The position numbers were made by a program, and so were the translations under genes. The notes beneath the pieces were generated by a model that saw only the letters and a program-made list of their open reading frames with translations, had not been told where the DNA came from and did not search any database. Source: Phycicoccus duodecadis (GTDB lineage: Bacteria; Actinomycetota; Actinomycetes; Actinomycetales; Dermatophilaceae). Taken from it: 64,000 nt of DNA. Below, in pieces: positions 60,766-64,000 of this stretch. Positions within the stretch are counted from its first letter, which is position 1. Each line of letters starts with the position of its first letter. The stretch covers positions 372,001 to 436,000 of the forward strand of contig NZ_PJNE01000001.1 in assembly GCF_002846495.1 (NCBI RefSeq), given 5' to 3'.

Positions 60766-61911
60766 ATGAACGAGCAGGACACCCCCACCCCCGGCACCGA
60801 GGTGGCCCCCACCACCGGCCACGGTGACGCCGTGCGGCTCGACGAGGGCCACGTCGTCGGGTACGGCGGCATCCCCGACCGCTTCGTCAACCCCGGCCTG
60901 CCCACGCACGTGCCGCGGATGGCCGACCTCGACCAGAGCGCCGCCGACCGTGCCGAGAAGCAGGTCGCCACGCTCTTCGGCATCTCGATCCTGGCCACCC
61001 TCCTGTTCGTGGTCCTGTACTACGCCATCGACCTCAACGAGACGGTCTTCATCCCGGGCATCGGCACCACCAGCGCCTCCAACGCCGCCCTCGGGGTCAC
61101 CCTGGCGTTCTCGCTGCTCGGCATCGGCTTCGGCGCCGTGCACTGGGCCAAGACGCTGATGCCCGACGTCGAGGTCGTCGAGGAGCGCCACCCGCTGCGC
61201 TCCAGCGACGCCGACCGCGAGGAGGTCGTCCGCGTCCTGGCCGTCGACGGGGGCTCCTCGCAGATCACCCGCCGCCCCCTCATCAAGTACACCCTGGGCG
61301 GCGCCCTCGGCCTGTTCGCGGTGCCGCTCGTGGTGCAGGTGGCCGGCTCCCTCGGCGAGATGCCGCAGAAGAGCTTGTCGCTCACCTGGTGGAACGGCGG
61401 CCCCAGCGGCCCCGGCCAGGTCCCCGAGTTCAAGCCGCTGCGCCTGATGAAGGACCCCGAGAACCTGCCCATCAAGGCCAGCGACGTCACCATCGGCTCG
61501 GTCTTCCACGTGATGCCCGAGGGCCTGCTCCCCGACCCCGAGACCAACGAGGGCGGCGCCGAGAACCTCCTCGAGGAGAAGGCGAAGGCCGCCGTGCTCC
61601 TCATGCGGCTCGACCCCGAGCAGATCCAGTCCCAGAAGGAGATCGACTGGGGCTACCAGGGCATCGTCGCGTACTCCAAGATCTGCACCCACGTGGGCTG
61701 CCCGGTGGGCCTCTACGAGCAGCAGACCCATCACCTGCTCTGCCCCTGCCACCAGTCAACCTTCGACGTGACCCAGGACTGCAAGGTCATCTTCGGGCCG
61801 GCGCACCGCCCTCTGCCACAATTGAAGATCACGGTCGACGACGAGGGCTACCTCGTCTCCGCACAGCCGTTCCGCGAAGCGGTCGGCCCGAGCTTCTGGG
61901 AGCGTGGCTGA
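60766..61911 (+). CDS. qcrA: Rieske iron-sulfur subunit of the bcc complex
   Basis: 381 residues. Holds the [2Fe-2S] cluster that accepts electrons from menaquinol. Three N-terminal membrane helices (about 85-105, 120-140 and 175-195) precede the Rieske domain with ligands Cys307 and His309 (CTHVGC) and Cys326 and His329 (CPCHQS); Cys312 and Cys328 form the usual disulfide. The actinobacterial length and three helices match. The stop overlaps the qcrB start by 8 nt (GTGGCTGA). Confidence 0.93.
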   Translation: MNEQDTPTPGTEVAPTTGHGDAVRLDEGHVVGYGGIPDRFVNPGLPTHVPRMADLDQSAADRAEKQVATLFGISILATLLFVVLYYAIDLNETVFIPGIGTTSASNAALGVTLAFSLLGIGFGAVHWAKTLMPDVEVVEERHPLRSSDADREEVVRVLAVDGGSSQITRRPLIKYTLGGALGLFAVPLVVQVAGSLGEMPQKSLSLTWWNGGPSGPGQVPEFKPLRLMKDPENLPIKASDVTIGSVFHVMPEGLLPDPETNEGGAENLLEEKAKAAVLLMRLDPEQIQSQKEIDWGYQGIVAYSKICTHVGCPVGLYEQQTHHLLCPCHQSTFDVTQDCKVIFGPAHRPLPQLKITVDDEGYLVSAQPFREAVGPSFWERG

Positions 61912-63667
61912 CATGACGGCGACCACCGACCGCCCCGCCGACGCCCTGCGCGACGGCGACCGCACGCCGCCCACGCCCACCTCGGCCGGCGTCCGCAAGA
62001 TCGGCGGCCTCGCCGGCTGGGTCGACGAGCGCACCGGCGCGGCCAAGCCGGTCGGCTACCTCATGAAGAAGGTCTTCCCCGACCACTGGTCCTTCATGCT
62101 GGGCGAGATCGCGATGTACTCGATGATCATCTGCCTGATCACCGGGGCCTTCCTGACCTTCTGGTTCGTGCCCAGCATGGGCGAGACCATCTACGACGGC
62201 TCCTACGTGCCACTGCGCGGGGTCCGGATGTCGGAGGCCTACGCCTCCGCGGTGCACATCTCGTTCGACATCAAGGGCGGCCTGATCATCCGCCAGATCC
62301 ACCACTGGGCCGCGCTGATGTTCGTGGTCGCGATCGTGGTGCACATGTTCCGCGTCTTCTTCACGGGCGCCTTCCGCAAGCCGCGTGAGATCAACTGGGT
62401 CATCGGCTCGGTGCTGGCCCTGCTCGCCATCATCGAGGGGTTCGCGGGCTACTCCCTCCCCGACGACCTGCTCTCCGGCACCGGCATCCGGGCCATGGCC
62501 GGCTTCGTGCAGACCTCGCCGGTCATCGGGACCTACCTGGTCTACGGCATCTTCGGGGGCCCGTTCCCCGGCGAGATGATCATCCCCCGGCTCTACTCGG
62601 CCCACGTGCTGCTCATCCCGGCCATCCTGGTCGGCCTCTTCACCGCGCACATCGGCCTGGTGGCGCTCCAGAAGCACACCCAGTTCCCCGGCCCCGGCCG
62701 CACCAACGACAATGTGGTCGGCTACCCGGTGATGCCGGTGTACGCCGCCAAGGCCGGCGGCTTCTTCTTCATCGTCTTCGGGGTGCTCGCGCTCATGGCC
62801 GCGCTGGTGCAGATCAACCCGGTCTGGGCCTACGGGCCGTACGACCCCTCCCCCGTCACCGCCGGCTCTCAGCCCGACTGGTACATGGGCTTCGCCGACG
62901 GTGCGCTGCGCCTGCTGCCCGGCTGGCTCGAGGTCAACGCCTTCGGCTACACGCTGTCGATGAACATCATCCCCGGCGCGCTCATCCTGCTCCCGCTGGT
63001 GTACGTCGTCATCGGCGCGTACCCGTTCGTCGAGCGGTTCGTGACCAAGGACGAGCGCGAGCACCACCTGCTCCAGCGCCCGCGCAACGCTCCGGTGCGG
63101 ACCGCCATCGGCATGGCGGGGGCCACGGCCTACACCGTGCTGATGTTCGCCTCGGGCAACGACATCATGGCGATCCAGCTGGGCATGTCGATCAATGACC
63201 TCACCTGGTTCTTCCGGATCGGCTTCTTCGTGCTGCCCCCCATCGTGTTCTGGGTGACCAAGCGGATGTGCCTGTCCCTGCAGCGGCGCGACCGCGAGCA
63301 GGTCCTGCACGGCCGTGAGTCGGGCACCATCATCCGCACCCCCGACGGCCGCTACTTCGAGCGGCACGAGACCGAGCTGCCGCAGGACCAGTGGCTCCTC
63401 GTGCAGCACGAGCCGGTGGCCCCGCTCCAGCTCGAGCCCGAGACCGACGAGCACGGGGTGGCCCGCCCGGCCGCCCGCAAGGACCGCGTGCGCGCCGCGC
63501 TCTCGCGGTTCTACTTCGCCGACGCCGTCAACCCGGTCACCCCGGCCGAGCTCGCCGCCGCCCAGCACCACGGCCACGAGACCGAGGCCATCGAGGCTCC
63601 GCGGCACGCCCGCGAGATCGAGTCCGCCGAGGCGGCCGAGTCCGCCGAGGTCGCCGGGCGCCGCTGA
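61904..63667 (+). CDS. qcrB: Cytochrome b subunit of the bcc complex
   Basis: 587 residues. Core membrane subunit binding two hemes b and menaquinol. It shows HHWAALMFVVAIVVHMFRVF with two heme histidines, PDDLLSGTG, the quinol site segments and eight or more membrane helices, plus an actinobacterial C-terminal cytoplasmic tail of about 130 residues ending in an Ala/Glu-rich stretch. GTG 61904 overlaps the qcrA stop; ATG at 61913 is an alternative start. A strong hairpin ends the operon. Confidence 0.92.
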   Translation: MADMTATTDRPADALRDGDRTPPTPTSAGVRKIGGLAGWVDERTGAAKPVGYLMKKVFPDHWSFMLGEIAMYSMIICLITGAFLTFWFVPSMGETIYDGSYVPLRGVRMSEAYASAVHISFDIKGGLIIRQIHHWAALMFVVAIVVHMFRVFFTGAFRKPREINWVIGSVLALLAIIEGFAGYSLPDDLLSGTGIRAMAGFVQTSPVIGTYLVYGIFGGPFPGEMIIPRLYSAHVLLIPAILVGLFTAHIGLVALQKHTQFPGPGRTNDNVVGYPVMPVYAAKAGGFFFIVFGVLALMAALVQINPVWAYGPYDPSPVTAGSQPDWYMGFADGALRLLPGWLEVNAFGYTLSMNIIPGALILLPLVYVVIGAYPFVERFVTKDEREHHLLQRPRNAPVRTAIGMAGATAYTVLMFASGNDIMAIQLGMSINDLTWFFRIGFFVLPPIVFWVTKRMCLSLQRRDREQVLHGRESGTIIRTPDGRYFERHETELPQDQWLLVQHEPVAPLQLEPETDEHGVARPAARKDRVRAALSRFYFADAVNPVTPAELAAAQHHGHETEAIEAPRHAREIESAEAAESAEVAGRR

Positions 63668-63687
63668 GCAGCCCGGCTCGGCCCGCT

Positions 63688-63728
63688 CGACGGAGGCCGC
63701 ATCCCCGCCCGGGATGCGGCCTCCGTCG
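63688..63728 (+). terminator. Strong hairpin after qcrB
   Basis: Arms 63688-63705 and 63711-63728 are perfectly complementary over 18 bp with a 5-nt loop, 20 nt after the qcrB stop. No T tract follows, as is common here. It is likely the end of the ctaE-qcrCAB transcript. Confidence 0.8.
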
Positions 63729-63811
63729 TCGAGCCGCCCGCCCTCGACACCGACACCGTCTGCCGTGGCGACCGCCGCGATGGCGCTCCCCTGGCCGCCT
63801 AGGCTGGCGGG

Positions 63812-64000
63812 GTGAGCCCCGCCACGCCGCCCTCCGGCCCCCTCCTGCCCCCCAGCACGCCCGAGGACCAGGGAGTGCCCTCCGCCGCCCTGCTGGCCCT
63901 GGTGCGGCGCTGGGAGGACCGCGGGCTCGAGCCCCACAGTGTCACCGTCCTGCGCCACGGCCACACCGTCGCCGAGGGCTGGTGGGCGCCGTACCACCGC
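63812..64000 (+). CDS. Serine hydrolase, beta-lactamase/D-Ala-D-Ala peptidase family (3' partial)
   Basis: Only the first 63 residues are inside the window. After a Pro-rich start the text STPEDQGVPSAALLALV and HSVTVLRHGHTVAEGWWAPY is the typical N-terminal strand region of class C-like beta-lactamase family serine hydrolases. The catalytic Ser-X-X-Lys motif would follow beyond the window. GTG at 63812 is the likely start. The family is clear, the substrate is not. Confidence 0.8.
   Translation, partial: MSPATPPSGPLLPPSTPEDQGVPSAALLALVRRWEDRGLEPHSVTVLRHGHTVAEGWWAPYHR

Overview
The window is about 64 kb of very GC-rich DNA with strong third-position G/C bias, many GTG starts, leaderless-looking genes and typical actinobacterial families (SepH, DUF3040, DUF5998, DUF7455, Rv2175c, PASTA kinase, cytochrome bcc genes). 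It is chromosomal DNA of an actinobacterium, most likely of the order Micrococcales; a member of Intrasporangiaceae is a reasonable guess but cannot be proven by reading. No phage, transposase, CRISPR array, tRNA or rRNA was recognised. About 53 genes are called; the first (sepH) and the last (a serine hydrolase) are cut by the window edges.

Layout. 1-6.7 kb: the end of sepH, then on the minus strand thymidine kinase, an alkaline-phosphatase-superfamily protein, DUF5998 and a large GNAT/acyl-CoA-synthetase-like protein acetyltransferase, followed by a plus-strand nitroreductase. 6.7-17.7 kb: the two subunits of a second type IIA topoisomerase (A at 6.7-9.2 kb, B at 15.6-17.7 kb on the opposite strand) flank a sugar ABC uptake operon (binding lipoprotein, two permeases, LacI regulator, no ATPase) and an APC amino-acid permease. 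17.9-19.1 kb: small conserved actinobacterial proteins (DUF7455, DUF456, DUF3040). 19.1-26.2 kb: a minus-strand set of five genes, DUF6504, a SAV_6107-type HEPN protein, dnaE2, a methyltransferase and dinB, headed by a perfect actinobacterial LexA box. This is a damage-inducible mutagenesis operon and the most interesting part of the window. 26.3-28.6 kb: a YbaK-type deacylase, a secreted CHRD-like protein and metF.

28.6-64 kb: a block whose gene content follows the Mycobacterium tuberculosis Rv2172c-Rv2196 region (as remembered, not searched): metF, a polyprenyl diphosphate synthase, Rv2175c, a PknL-type PASTA kinase, class II DAHP synthase, an acyltransferase, an SRPBCC protein, FadD15, a DEDDh/UvrC-like nuclease, trpD, ctaE and qcrCAB. 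Interleaved are a LysM transglycosylase, a DMT transporter, threonine aldolase, a MacRS-like two-component pair, an EEP-family phosphatase/nuclease, a ROK glucokinase, a membrane glycosyltransferase-like protein, a gluzincin lipoprotein and a 2107-residue Ig-like/Fn3 surface protein.

How the parts connect: ctaE-qcrC-qcrA-qcrB encode the bcc-aa3 respiratory supercomplex parts and end at a strong hairpin. PknL and its DNA-binding substrate Rv2175c flank a wall hydrolase, pointing to envelope signalling. The sugar operon is probably controlled by its own LacI repressor at palindromes upstream of the binding-protein gene. Palindromic repeats are notable: a 24-nt core shared by two intergenic regions, a 20-bp-armed inverted repeat sitting in frame inside dnaE2, and a 16-bp-armed inverted repeat between divergent genes.
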